The position numbers and the translations under genes were made by a program. A stretch of 64,000 nucleotides of DNA from positions 2,162,501 to 2,226,500 of the forward strand of contig NZ_LR134365.1 in the NCBI RefSeq assembly GCF_900637305.1. The letters are read 5' to 3'. Source of the stretch: Cardiobacterium hominis (GTDB taxonomy: Bacteria; Pseudomonadota; Gammaproteobacteria; Cardiobacteriales; Cardiobacteriaceae). Below the pieces are notes generated by a model. It made no database searches. It saw nothing but the letters and a program-made list of their open reading frames with translations, and was not told the origin of the DNA. This document shows, one piece after another, positions 27,066 through 34,457 of this stretch (position 1 is its first letter; each line of letters starts with the position of its first letter).

Positions 27066-27572
27066 TTAGCGTTCGCGCAGGGTGATTTGCGGGTCGTGGC
27101 CGTCCCAAATATGGCAGGTTGCCTCCATGTTGCGCGGCTGGCCAAAACTATTTTTGGCGGCGAAGGGGATGGTTACGAAGACTTGCCCGTTTTCGCGCAG
27201 GCTGGTGACGACGCCGGTGATACTGACATCCACAGAATGCGGGTCTTTGACTTGTTCGTTAATCAGTTTGCGGCAGGTGCGGAAGGCAGCGTCTTTTTCG
27301 TGTTCGTCCGTCGTGGCCGCCGCTGGCGCGGCAGCGGGTTGGGCAGATGGAGCAGTGCGGTGTGGAGCGTTATCCAGCGCACTATCGCCAACACCAATTA
27401 CAGGCAGAGCGAGCGCCAACACCAAACAGACCACGCAGAAACCGCCGTAGCGGAGTAACACATTGGTGCGGGTCTTGCGCGCACCGAGAAATGGCGCCTT
27501 GTGTGGTGATTTGAGCGCAAAAAACAATGCCACGACGCCAATAATCGCCAGCGAAAAGAAAAAGCCGAGCAT
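27066..27572 (-). CDS. Membrane protein, 168 aa, next to the repressor
   Basis: Two N-terminal hydrophobic segments (MLGFFFSLAIIGVVALFFAL and YGGFCVVCLVLALALPVIGV) are followed by an Ala/Pro linker and a C-terminal soluble domain with two Cys (FRTCRKLI and MEATCHIW), probably outside the cytoplasm. It lies after the terminator of the head/tail-tube operon with its own terminator, so it is likely expressed separately, possibly from the lysogen. Position next to the repressor suggests a lysogenic-conversion or superinfection-exclusion gene. No family recognised. The longer frame to 27674 would start inside the terminator. Confidence 0.6.
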   Translation of the reverse strand: MLGFFFSLAIIGVVALFFALKSPHKAPFLGARKTRTNVLLRYGGFCVVCLVLALALPVIGVGDSALDNAPHRTAPSAQPAAAPAAATTDEHEKDAAFRTCRKLINEQVKDPHSVDVSITGVVTSLRENGQVFVTIPFAAKNSFGQPRNMEATCHIWDGHDPQITLRER

Positions 27573-27626
27573 AGACTGTCCCCTTATTGTTGATACTCCG
27601 TTCAGGATAACACGCTGTGCCACGTT

Positions 27627-27650
27627 ATAAAAAAGCCGCCCGAAGGCGGC
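27627..27650 (-). terminator. Rho-independent terminator of the late head operon
   Basis: Stem GCCGCC/GGCGGC with a TTCG loop (GCCGCCTTCGGGCGGC) and a T6 run on the minus strand, 34 bp past the last gene of the operon. Confidence 0.88.
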
Positions 27651-27683
27651 AATCCACGGAGAATTTTTTTTCAACGGTTGGGG

Positions 27684-27905
27684 TTATTTACGCTTCGAGG
27701 TGGCGTCCTCCTCTGTGTCGGGTGTGTCAATAATGACCGCCGTACCGTTTTTGGCCAGCCAGTCGGCGGTGTCAGGCGGGACGGTAACGGTTGCCCCCGC
27801 GGCAAAGTCGATATTGCCGATGACGGCGGGGCTGCGCAGGCGCACGGGAACGCCGGAGGGCGTCACCGCAGGCGTCGCGGGTGTTGTGGTGTTTTTGCCA
27901 GTCAC
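27684..27905 (-). CDS. Hypothetical virion-region protein, 73 aa
   Basis: After a Thr/Pro-rich start comes GVPVRLRSPAVIGNIDFAAG and TVTVPPDTADWLAKNGTAVI, a small beta-rich domain of the type seen in phage capsid-decoration or head-tail accessory proteins. Last gene before the operon terminator. Confidence 0.55.
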   Translation of the reverse strand: MTGKNTTTPATPAVTPSGVPVRLRSPAVIGNIDFAAGATVTVPPDTADWLAKNGTAVIIDTPDTEEDATSKRK

Positions 27906-27930
27906 GGGTGCGGCTCCTTTTGCTCATGGC

Positions 27931-28686
27931 TTAGTTGTAGAGCTCGACGGTGTAGGGCGCTTCGCCGTTTTTGCCGACCGCCGCCGTACCTTTCATCGTC
28001 ACCTTGTTGAAGTCGTCGGAGAACCAGTCAAAGTCGCCATCGACCGCCAAGGTGACCGAGGGGATGATGAGTTTGGCGCGTTTTTTCGTGACCTCGTCGC
28101 GGCCGTCAAGGATGATTTTGCCCTTGAAGCTGGTGACGCGCGCGCCATCGATGACGGTGCGGGTGGTGGCCAGCGTTTTGTAGCTGACGGTGAGGTCGTC
28201 GCCTTCCGCTGCTGCGGTTTCGTCGGTGATTTTGAGCATGCCGATTTCGGCGTTGAGCTCGTATTTGCCCGCCGGGATGGCGGCGCCGCCTTTTTTGACC
28301 TCAATGGTTGCCGGGTCGATGTCGTGGTTTTTCAGGGCGTGGTAGCCGTCAAGGCGCGCCTTGGCGGGCTCGTCGGCGATGGTTTGTACGGTGCTGGTCT
28401 GCGTTGCCGCCTTGCCCATCATCGCCATGCCCCATGTCAGCGGTTGGAAGGTATCCGTTTCAAAGGTGACCTCTGCCGGTTTGGGTATGGTGATGCTGTC
28501 CAGCACCGCGCCGCTGTCGTGTTTGCGATGACTGATGCGGGTTTTGGTTTCGGAGGAGAGCGCTATTTTTACGGAGAGCGGGTTGCCGAGGTAGAAGGCC
28601 GCGGAATCGTCGCCCTCCGGGATGAAATAGGGGTTGCCGGTGCCGATAAAGCCGCGGTCGTTGGTGATGCTGTTGAGGTTGCTCAT
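27931..28686 (-). CDS. Putative major tail tube protein
   Basis: 251 aa. The order of features, SKHR-type loops, TFETDTFQPLTWGMAMMG and TVIDGARVTSFKGKIILDG then VTLAVDGDFDWFS, fits siphovirus tail tube proteins of B3-like phages: mostly beta, with an Ig-like C-terminal part. It comes after the gp36/gp37-like genes, where the tail starts in Mu-like genomes, and overlaps the gene before it by 4 bp. No sheath gene follows, which argues for a non-contractile tail. Confidence 0.65.
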   Translation of the reverse strand: MSNLNSITNDRGFIGTGNPYFIPEGDDSAAFYLGNPLSVKIALSSETKTRISHRKHDSGAVLDSITIPKPAEVTFETDTFQPLTWGMAMMGKAATQTSTVQTIADEPAKARLDGYHALKNHDIDPATIEVKKGGAAIPAGKYELNAEIGMLKITDETAAAEGDDLTVSYKTLATTRTVIDGARVTSFKGKIILDGRDEVTKKRAKLIIPSVTLAVDGDFDWFSDDFNKVTMKGTAAVGKNGEAPYTVELYN

Positions 28687-29156
28687 GGGGTGTCCTGGTT
28701 GAGATGGATAACGTCAATGGCGAAGGAAAGGGGGTAAAACGCCCAGCCGGAGCGGTAAAAGGCGCTGTCAGCAGCCGTGAGGGTGAAGCGTTTGCCGTAG
28801 CCGGGGGTGGTGTTGAGCGCGCCCTCGTCAACGCGCAGCCCCTCGACGTGGCTCATGATGGCGGCGAGTACTTCACCTGCCTCGTCCATGCCCGCGCCTG
28901 CGCCGCTGCGTGCCGGGCGGTTGTTCTGCACGGCGAGGATGACGGTGTAGTGCTGCGTCATTTTGTGGTTGCGCCCCTGCACCGACACGTCGCTGTATTT
29001 GTCGAAGGCGACGTAAGCGCCCAGGTGCTGCGCAGGCTGGTTGTCCAGTACCTGCTCCAGTTCGTGGTGCTGACCGACGTAGCGCAGGACGCCGCGCTCA
29101 ACCAGCTTTTGCAGGTGCGCTGTAAGTGCTTTGCGCGGCGCAAATAAATCAGCCAT
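28683..29156 (-). CDS. Mu gp37-like (DUF1834-type) tail-joining protein
   Basis: 157 aa, start at 29156 (MADLFAPRKALTAHLQKLVE). Contains VAFDKYSDVSVQGRNHKMTQ and a C-terminal part WAFYPLSFAIDVIHL. In Mu-like genomes this position, directly after the DUF1320 gene, holds gp37, probably a tail terminator/completion protein. The ATG shares a base with the preceding TGA (TGATG). Confidence 0.6.
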   Translation of the reverse strand: MADLFAPRKALTAHLQKLVERGVLRYVGQHHELEQVLDNQPAQHLGAYVAFDKYSDVSVQGRNHKMTQHYTVILAVQNNRPARSGAGAGMDEAGEVLAAIMSHVEGLRVDEGALNTTPGYGKRFTLTAADSAFYRSGWAFYPLSFAIDVIHLNQDTP

Positions 29157-29629
29157 CAGTAACCTCGCAGTTGCTCGTCGGTAAAGACGGCAGCGGGCGC
29201 GGTGGTCTGCGCGCTGCCATAGCCGGGGTTGTTTTTGACTGCCGCGCGCCCGGTAATCAAGCGGTTGAAATAGGCGTGGCGGCTGTCGTTGAGCTGTTTG
29301 ATGACGCTCTCCTCCTCCAACCGCTCGCAAAGGCGGAAGAGCGCCATATCCATGCAGGCGGCGTGCAGGGTTTGCGGCGGCAATTGCAGACCGGGCAGGA
29401 GTGCGAGATAGCCGTCAATGTCGCCCGATGCCAGCGTGATTGCCTGCTCGGTGCGCGCTTTGAGCGCGGCGAGGGTGTCCTCGTAACCGGGCGCGGCGTT
29501 GCCCGTCTCAAAATAATCGAGCGTCGCCGCAGGCGCGGGCAAAGCGCCGTAATCATTGCCCGCCAGCTGGGTGATAAGGCTGGCGCGGTTGGCGTGGGCG
29601 ATGAGGTCACGCGCAGTGCAGTAGTTCAC
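29156..29629 (-). CDS. Mu gp36-like protein (DUF1320), head-tail connector
   Basis: 157 aa. MNYCTARDLIAHANRASLIT and the helical core LASGDIDGYLALLPGLQLPP with LHAACMDMALFRLCERLEEE match the DUF1320 family, an adaptor-type connector at the portal. Overlaps the preceding gene by 4 bp. Confidence 0.8.
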   Translation of the reverse strand: MNYCTARDLIAHANRASLITQLAGNDYGALPAPAATLDYFETGNAAPGYEDTLAALKARTEQAITLASGDIDGYLALLPGLQLPPQTLHAACMDMALFRLCERLEEESVIKQLNDSRHAYFNRLITGRAAVKNNPGYGSAQTTAPAAVFTDEQLRGY

Positions 29630-30081
29630 GGCTGCGCCCCGGCTTCGCCTTCCGGCGGCGTGTCTACTTCGTCTGCGGGCGCGGTTTCGCCTGCCTCTGC
29701 GACCGGGTCAGCGGAGGCTTCTGCGGCGGCGACAGGAGCGGTTAGTAGCGCCCAGGCGGCGTCAAGGTCGGCCTGCGTCAGGTCTTCGTCGCGGATGGCG
29801 AGGGCGATGCCGTCCTCGGTGGTTGAGCCTTCCACCTGCTCGCGCAAGAGCTCCAGCGCCTTTTTCAGCGCCGGTTTTCGCTTGAGGTCGAGCGGCGCGA
29901 GCAGGTCGGCGATGGTTTGCGCATCAAGGGCAAGCCAGCCTTGTGCGGGAGTGTCGGCGGCGCGCTCGATAACGCCTGCGGCGAGTAGCGGCGCAGCCTC
30001 GACCAATGTCAGCTCTACCACGGCAGGCGGCTCGATGCGCTTGCCGCCGTGGCGGATGGGAGAGCGGAGGCGGTATTTCAT
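29626..30081 (-). CDS. Hypothetical head-region protein with an Ala/Glu-rich tail, 151 aa
   Basis: Begins MKYRLRSPIRHGGKRIEPPA, a small beta domain (VVELTLVEAAPLLAAGVIER), then a helical part and an Ala/Glu/Pro-rich C-terminus of about 40 residues. An AGGAGG site lies 7 nt upstream of the ATG at 30081, favouring it over the GTG at 30084. Mu gp35-like position; function unknown. Confidence 0.6.
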   Translation of the reverse strand: MKYRLRSPIRHGGKRIEPPAVVELTLVEAAPLLAAGVIERAADTPAQGWLALDAQTIADLLAPLDLKRKPALKKALELLREQVEGSTTEDGIALAIRDEDLTQADLDAAWALLTAPVAAAEASADPVAEAGETAPADEVDTPPEGEAGAQP

Positions 30082-30093
30082 CACGCGGCCTCC

Positions 30094-31041
30094 TTACTTG
30101 ATGGCCGCGGTGTTGGTGAAGAGGAATCCCGCGCCGGGGCTGGTGACTACCGCTTGGTCGGCGAAATGCACCGGGTAATGCCAGGAGCGGTCGCTGTTCT
30201 CGAAGTAGCCTTTTTCGACGCGCGGTAGGCCTTGCAGCACGTAGTTGTAACCAAAGCTCGGCTCCTCCATGTTGCGTGCGCCGGCCGGGGCGACGTAGGC
30301 CAAAATGGTGTTGTTGCCCCACAGCTCGGTGAAATCGGCATTGGGGTCAGCGACGGTGACCGCCTTGGCGACGACCAGATTCTCGATGTCAAAATAGTTG
30401 GCGAGCATCGCGGTGGTGATGCTGTCTTTGCCGCTGTATTTGAATTGCTCGATGATTTTCGGGTGACGCTTGAGTGCCTCGTAGGCATAGACGTCCAGAT
30501 GCAGGACGTTGGGATATTGGCCGGTACTTTTGCGGATTTTCGCTTTGGCGTCGCTGATGGCTTCGAGCGGGTTGGAGGCGGCGTTGTCCCATTGATCATT
30601 ACCGGAGAGCGCTTCGGTGTGGCCGGTGGCATAGGCGCTCGCGCTGGTGGCGAGTTTTGCCTTGTTCGCCTCGCCTTCGAGGCGCATTTTTTTCATGACG
30701 GTATTGACCGCGCGGGTTTGTAGATTGACGCCCGGCACTTTGGCGCTCTCCTCCAAAAATTCTTCGGCGACTTTGCCTTCGAGCAGGCGGTTTTCCAGCG
30801 CGTAGCTTTCGCTGCTGTAGGCGACGCTGACGTTGCGCACGGTTTCGCCGGGGGCGCGCACCGTGTTGGTCACGACATACGCCTCCTTGCCGAATTTGAG
30901 AATTTTGCCGCCCATGAGTGGCACGTTTACGTCCGGGAAGAGGTGCTGGCCGGTAAATTGCTGCTCAAGGTTGTAGCCGAGGACGACTTTGGTGAGGACG
31001 GTATCGACGACGCGCAGCGCGTTGCGGATGGATTGAGGCAT
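30094..31041 (-). CDS. Major capsid protein
   Basis: 315 aa. Position (after protease/scaffold and decoration genes) and content point to the capsid: VVDTVLTKVVLGYNLEQQFT, then FGKEAYVVTNTVRAPGETVR, the helical spine KKMRLEGEANKAKLA, and KIRKSTGQYPNVLHLDVYAY with DIENLVVAKAVTV typical of capsid E/B3-like major heads. C-terminus carries a beta-rich P-domain (WHYPVHFADQAVVTSPGAGF). Preceded by a good GGAG site. Confidence 0.82.
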   Translation of the reverse strand: MPQSIRNALRVVDTVLTKVVLGYNLEQQFTGQHLFPDVNVPLMGGKILKFGKEAYVVTNTVRAPGETVRNVSVAYSSESYALENRLLEGKVAEEFLEESAKVPGVNLQTRAVNTVMKKMRLEGEANKAKLATSASAYATGHTEALSGNDQWDNAASNPLEAISDAKAKIRKSTGQYPNVLHLDVYAYEALKRHPKIIEQFKYSGKDSITTAMLANYFDIENLVVAKAVTVADPNADFTELWGNNTILAYVAPAGARNMEEPSFGYNYVLQGLPRVEKGYFENSDRSWHYPVHFADQAVVTSPGAGFLFTNTAAIK

Positions 31042-31050
31042 GGTGGCTCC

Positions 31051-31371
31051 TTATTTCAAGAGGATTTCGACGGTTTTCGGGCTGGTGATTTCGACCACCG
31101 TCGCAAAGGCTTCGGCGGCGCTGCCCGCTTTTTCGATGGCGCCTGCGTTGGCCTTGACGCCATCGCCAACGGCGAGGCCGGTGCCGGGGACGTCTTCAAG
31201 GCCGATGACGGTGAGGGCAATGGTGTCGCCCGTCTTGCCGTCGTACTGGGCGACGCCTGCGGGCTCTTTGCTGCCGGTGGTGGCGGGCTCGCCGCTCCAG
31301 CTGACGATTTGCCCGGCCTTGACGTCGGCGGTGAGGGTCAGTTTTTTGGCAAGGATGGTGTGCTGTGGCAT
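31051..31371 (-). CDS. Capsid decoration protein (DUF2190-like)
   Basis: 106 aa, beta-rich: KKLTLTADVKAGQIVSWSGE, PAGVAQYDGKTGDTIALTVI, VGDGVKANAGAI. Small proteins of this kind between scaffold and capsid genes stabilise the shell (lambda gpD role). It is 9 bp before the capsid gene. Confidence 0.65.
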   Translation of the reverse strand: MPQHTILAKKLTLTADVKAGQIVSWSGEPATTGSKEPAGVAQYDGKTGDTIALTVIGLEDVPGTGLAVGDGVKANAGAIEKAGSAAEAFATVVEITSPKTVEILLK

Positions 31372-31374
31372 GGG

Positions 31375-31866
31375 TTACTCCGTAATTTGTGCTGCGGCTT
31401 CGGCGTAGCTGATGCCGTGCTGCTCGGCAAAGCTCTGGATTTTGGCGTCGAGTGCGGCGCGGGCGGCGTCGTCATCGGTTCCGCCCGGCAGTTGCGGCTT
31501 GGCAGCGGTATTGGGGTCGGCGGCGGTGTGCTCGGCAAAATCGACCGTGACCGGCAAGCGTTGCAAGAGCGCGCGCAGGCTGTCAGCGGCGGGTTTTTGC
31601 GTCAATTTGCCGCCTTCGGCAAAGTCATAGGTCGCGGTCTTGTCCATGCCGCGCAGGATGGCGATGACGGCAGGCTTTTCGCCCGGCAGCACCTTGCCAG
31701 CCTTGACCAAGCCCTCGGCAAAGTCGGCGGCTTCGGCTTCTTCGCGCGCCGCTTCTTCAGCGGCGAGCGCGTCTTCGCGTTTTTTCAGTTCGGCCTCGCG
31801 TGCGGCCAGCGCCTTTTCGCGCTCGGCCAGCTCGGCTTCTTTGGTTTCGAGTTCGGTTTTGTCCAT
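31375..31866 (-). CDS. Internal in-frame scaffold product (Mu gpZ-like)
   Basis: An internal ATG at 31866 has its own ribosome site (CCGGAGAACACC) and would give a 163-aa protein containing only the coiled coil and tail of the protease gene. Mu makes exactly such a nested scaffold (Z) from gene I. Confidence 0.6.
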   Translation of the reverse strand: MDKTELETKEAELAEREKALAAREAELKKREDALAAEEAAREEAEAADFAEGLVKAGKVLPGEKPAVIAILRGMDKTATYDFAEGGKLTQKPAADSLRALLQRLPVTVDFAEHTAADPNTAAKPQLPGGTDDDAARAALDAKIQSFAEQHGISYAEAAAQITE

Positions 31867-32346
31867 CGGGGTGTTCTCCGGTTGAGGGGGGGCTGGGGTG
31901 GGTTCTGGCTCGTCAAAATCGTAGGTGGGCGGCGGGTTATCACCATCGGCAAAATCCGCCAACCCCTTGACGGCGGGCGGCTGCGCGCCGAGAAAGCCGA
32001 CGTGGCGCAGATAGGGACGGTCGGGAATGGGGTTGCTGGGATGACCGGGCGGATAAAAGGAGGCGGAGCGCTTCTTAAAACGGCCGGCCTTGAGCAGGCC
32101 GGCAAAACCCTCATCCACCTGGCTGAAGTTGGCGTAGAGGACGCCGTCGGCGTCGTTGTAGTTGAGCGATTGCACCCAGCCGTAGGCGGGCGCGTTGTCG
32201 GCAGGGTGGCCGATAACGGCGGGGGCTTCGTGCAGGGCGGGCTGGTAGCTCTCGGCGATGGCGCGCAGATAGTCCGGGGTGGCGTCCAGGACGTTGCCGT
32301 GGCTGTCGGCGTGCTGGCCGGTGCGGAAGATAGCAATGTTGTTCAT
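31375..32346 (-). CDS. Prohead protease with C-terminal scaffold (Mu gpI-like)
   Basis: 323 aa, start MNNIAIFRTGQHADSHGNVL at 32346, 36 bp after the late promoter box. The N-terminal half is the Mu I protease type (PAVIGHPADNAPAYGWVQSL with its catalytic His, then KKRSASFYPPGHPSNPIPDR). The second half from MDKTELETKE is a charged coiled coil (KEAELAEREKALAAREAELK) that serves as scaffold. As in Mu, the scaffold can also be started internally. The longer frame to 32547 runs through the promoter and is rejected. Confidence 0.88.
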   Translation of the reverse strand: MNNIAIFRTGQHADSHGNVLDATPDYLRAIAESYQPALHEAPAVIGHPADNAPAYGWVQSLNYNDADGVLYANFSQVDEGFAGLLKAGRFKKRSASFYPPGHPSNPIPDRPYLRHVGFLGAQPPAVKGLADFADGDNPPPTYDFDEPEPTPAPPQPENTPMDKTELETKEAELAEREKALAAREAELKKREDALAAEEAAREEAEAADFAEGLVKAGKVLPGEKPAVIAILRGMDKTATYDFAEGGKLTQKPAADSLRALLQRLPVTVDFAEHTAADPNTAAKPQLPGGTDDDAARAALDAKIQSFAEQHGISYAEAAAQITE

Positions 32347-32381
32347 GTCGCCATTGTCCGCGCGCGCGGCGGTGGCGACGA

Positions 32382-32400
32382 TTAGACTGGTTTGGGATTT
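32382..32400 (-). promoter_or_regulatory. Late promoter box, P(I) equivalent
   Basis: AAATCCCAAACCAGTCTAA followed by TCG on the minus strand, giving -10 TCTAAT, 36 bp upstream of the protease start. A dyad GTCGCCA/TGGCGAC lies between the box and the gene and includes the start codon region. Confidence 0.75.
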
Positions 32401-32594
32401 TTGGGAGTGGTTTATCCACCCCGGAGGTATGCGGGCAAACCCCACCCCTGCCCTCCCCCACGGGGGGAGGGGGAATATTCGGGCGCGGAGGTTTTTACGG
32501 CGTTTGCTAAATGCCCTCGCGGGCGTTTCGGTGGTTAAGGCGGGCAAGCGGTTGGCTTATCGCTTGCAGGGGCGGAAATCGCGTTTTAGACGGG
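32401..32594. repeat. Non-coding spacer with REP-like hairpin
   Basis: Holds GTGGTTTATCCACCCCGGAG and GTATGCGGGCAAACCC, then the hairpin CCTCCCCCACGGGGGGAGGG (about 32452-32471). Related spacers sit at about 40240-40290 and 43620-43696, so the same repeat marks operon borders in the prophage. No gene seen. Confidence 0.6.
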
Positions 32595-33047
32595 TTACGG
32601 TTGTCGCGCGGCGAAAGCGTCCTCGATAATCTCAAGGATGGCGGCGACGTCGTCGTCAGAGACGCCGAGGTAGGGGCGCGCGGGGATAGTGGCCTTGTGC
32701 TCCCGCCCTGCCTGCCCGCCGAATTGATGGATGGCGGAATAGACGCGGTTGCTGCCGATGGCGACGGAGACGTCGGTCGCCTGATAGCGCAGGGTGTCGC
32801 GCAGATAGCCGCGCAGCTTGAGGATGCGGTCGTGCCCGTGAAAGGCACGCTTCCAGGCGGCATACTCGGCATTGAGCGGCGCCCACGGACGGCCGTCCGG
32901 GGCGGTCTGGCTGTCGAAACGTGCGTCGGTGGAGAGCAGCAGCTCCTCGCCGATAGCGGTAAATACCGCCTTGTTCAAAAAACCGGCAGCGGCGAGGCGT
33001 TCGAGGTAGGCGATAACGCGCGGGTCATCAAAGGTTAGGGCTGGCAT
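32595..33047 (-). CDS. Virion morphogenesis protein (Mu gpG-like)
   Basis: 150 aa. MPALTFDDPRVIAYLERLAA, then RFDSQTAPDGRPWAPLNAEY, a family signature, LKLRGYLRDTLRYQ and VYSAIHQFGGQAG, with RPYLGVSDDDVAAILEII near the end: the classic Mu G / tail-completion layout. Its start codon lies about 25 nt from the predicted 5' end of the plus-strand small RNA. Confidence 0.88.
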   Translation of the reverse strand: MPALTFDDPRVIAYLERLAAAGFLNKAVFTAIGEELLLSTDARFDSQTAPDGRPWAPLNAEYAAWKRAFHGHDRILKLRGYLRDTLRYQATDVSVAIGSNRVYSAIHQFGGQAGREHKATIPARPYLGVSDDDVAAILEIIEDAFAARQP

Positions 33048-33060
33048 GGTTGTTTTGCGC

Positions 33061-33066
33061 TATACT
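33061..33066 (+). promoter_or_regulatory. -10 box for the small RNA
   Basis: TATACT on the plus strand, six bases before the expected RNA start at about 33072. No consensus -35 is visible 17 bp upstream, so the promoter may be weak or activated. Confidence 0.45.
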
Positions 33067-33071
33067 TGGCT

Positions 33072-33183
33072 GACAGCTGCGGGGGTTTCCTACTGGAAAG
33101 GTTGGTGATCGCCACCATGATCCTGTTCGAATCAGGCAAACCGCAGCCCCGGCACTCTCCCGACGTGGGAGGGTGCTTTTTTT
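33072..33183 (+). ncRNA. Small structured RNA resembling c4 / CI antisense RNAs of phages P1 and P4
   Basis: About 110 nt on the plus strand, against the direction of the late mRNA. Closing stem GCTGCGG (33076-33082) pairs with CCGCAGC (33141-33147). Inside are three hairpins: TTTCC-TACT-GGAAA (33086-33099), TGGTG-ATCGC-CACCA (33103-33117) and CCTG-TTCGAAT-CAGG (33122-33136), the last like a tRNA T-arm. A strong terminator follows at once. The combination is close to what I remember of the c4 antisense RNA family; I cannot run a covariance search. It is not a tRNA: no 7-nt anticodon loop and no CCA-compatible end. Confidence 0.6.
33152..33183 (+). terminator. Rho-independent terminator of the small RNA
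   Basis: Stem GCACTCTCCC/GGGAGGGTGC (one G-T wobble), loop GACGT, T7 run on the plus strand. No run of T exists on the other strand, so it is directional. Confidence 0.85.
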
Positions 33184-33185
33184 GT

Positions 33186-34457
33186 TCACAATTTCCCTTT
33201 TATCAGGGTGTAATGCGCCAGTCCCTGCTGGGCTTTGGCGTCCCAAACAAACGTACCGCCGCTGCGCAGGATGTTCAGCAATACGTTTTGTTTTGCCCCC
33301 GTCTCCGCATCTTTCACGCGCGACTCATAGCCTAATTTCAGCACCACCTTGCCCTTGTTGCCGCCGAGGTCAAATACATAGAGCAGCGCGGGCTCGCTTT
33401 GCGTGGTATCCAGCAGCACCGCCTGCGGGGCTTGCAGATGGTCAGCGATGTGGTGCAAAAAATTGATGGGCAGATGCATCCCCGCTTTGCTGGTGCGCAG
33501 GATATGGAGAATGTCCTTGTCGCGCAGGGTGATGACGGCGGTTGCAGGCATAAGTTTGCGGGCGGCGAGGTCAGCAAGGATATCCGGTGCAATGACGCCG
33601 ATGGATTTGCTTACGCCACGCGCCACCATCTCGCTGGCAACGGTATCGACCATCTTCGTAATTTCTTGCGTGAGCAGCGCCCGCGCTCGCGGGTTATCAA
33701 GCACCTGCTGCATGGCATGGGTCGCCAGTTTCGGTGGCACCGCGCTTGCCTTGTCAAAGAGGCGCTGCAAGCCTTCGCGCCCGGCGTTTTTGCCGGGGAT
33801 ACGGTCAAAGCCGGGGTCAATGCCCTTCGGCACGCTGACCACGCGCGGATTGTTGCTGTTTTTGCCGATGAGCTGCTGTTGCCACTCGACGGCCGGCGCT
33901 TCGCCCACTTTCAGCCCGCGCCGCTCCAGCGAGCGCTTGCTGTGGGCAAAGACGGTGCATTTGCAGCCGTAGGCGTTCACCGGGTAATGCGTCTGCCACC
34001 ACGGATCATCGCAATGCAGCACCAAGCCATTCCACGCCTCGTGTTCGGGGCGCGGGTGTTTTTGCCCGTCGCGGTGGCGGTATTCCCAAAATGGCCGCAG
34101 GTGTTTCATTTCCTGCTGCTGCTCGTAACGCCCCGCCTGGTAGCTGGCGTGCAGGTTGGTGTCGTAGATGATGCGGCTGCGCCAGTCGCGCCCGCCGTGG
34201 TACTGCCAGCCGTATTTGGCGACGATGTCGTCAAAGTCGCGGCGAAATTCTTCCAGGGTGGTGCCGTCGGCGATGGCTTTATCGACCGCCTTGCGGAAAT
34301 CGGCCACCATGTCGAGGCGGTTGGCTCCGGCGACAACAAAGGCGTGGTCATGCTCGGCGCCGTAGATGTCGGCATAGCTCTCGGTCGGCAGGTCGAGCTT
34401 GCGCCGGAAATAGTTAATCTGCTCGGCAAAGGGGAGTTGCGTGTGCGCGAGGCTCAT
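33186..34457 (-). CDS. Head morphogenesis protein (MuF) with a C-terminal PBECR-type nuclease domain
   Basis: 423 aa. The MuF domain (about 30-200) shows TTLEEFRRDFDDIVAKYGW, DTNLHASYQAGRYEQQQEM and the HCDDPWWQTHYPVNAYGCKC box. After a linker, residues about 300-423 (LRDKDILHILRTSKAGMHLP, AVLLDTTQSEPALLYVFDLG, KVVLKLGYESR and GGTFVW) match the PBECR class of predicted RNase toxins found at the C-termini of MuF proteins, which are thought to be injected with phage DNA. ATGA overlap with the portal gene. The toxin role is inferred from family knowledge. Confidence 0.82.
   Translation of the reverse strand: MSLAHTQLPFAEQINYFRRKLDLPTESYADIYGAEHDHAFVVAGANRLDMVADFRKAVDKAIADGTTLEEFRRDFDDIVAKYGWQYHGGRDWRSRIIYDTNLHASYQAGRYEQQQEMKHLRPFWEYRHRDGQKHPRPEHEAWNGLVLHCDDPWWQTHYPVNAYGCKCTVFAHSKRSLERRGLKVGEAPAVEWQQQLIGKNSNNPRVVSVPKGIDPGFDRIPGKNAGREGLQRLFDKASAVPPKLATHAMQQVLDNPRARALLTQEITKMVDTVASEMVARGVSKSIGVIAPDILADLAARKLMPATAVITLRDKDILHILRTSKAGMHLPINFLHHIADHLQAPQAVLLDTTQSEPALLYVFDLGGNKGKVVLKLGYESRVKDAETGAKQNVLLNILRSGGTFVWDAKAQQGLAHYTLIKGKL

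Noticed and set aside
31375-32547. Longer protease frame starting at 32547
   Set aside because: It crosses the late promoter box and a REP hairpin; the Mu I-like N-terminus begins at 32346.
33072-33147. tRNA gene
   Set aside because: A 7-bp closing stem and a T-arm-like TTCGAAT hairpin are present, but the middle hairpin has a 5-nt loop, unpaired AAA separates the T-arm from the closing stem, and a terminator follows directly. Better read as a c4-like small RNA.
33028-33246. 72-codon minus-strand frame overlapping the small RNA
   Set aside because: It is the antisense of the structured RNA, overlaps the ends of both neighbouring genes and has no ribosome site.
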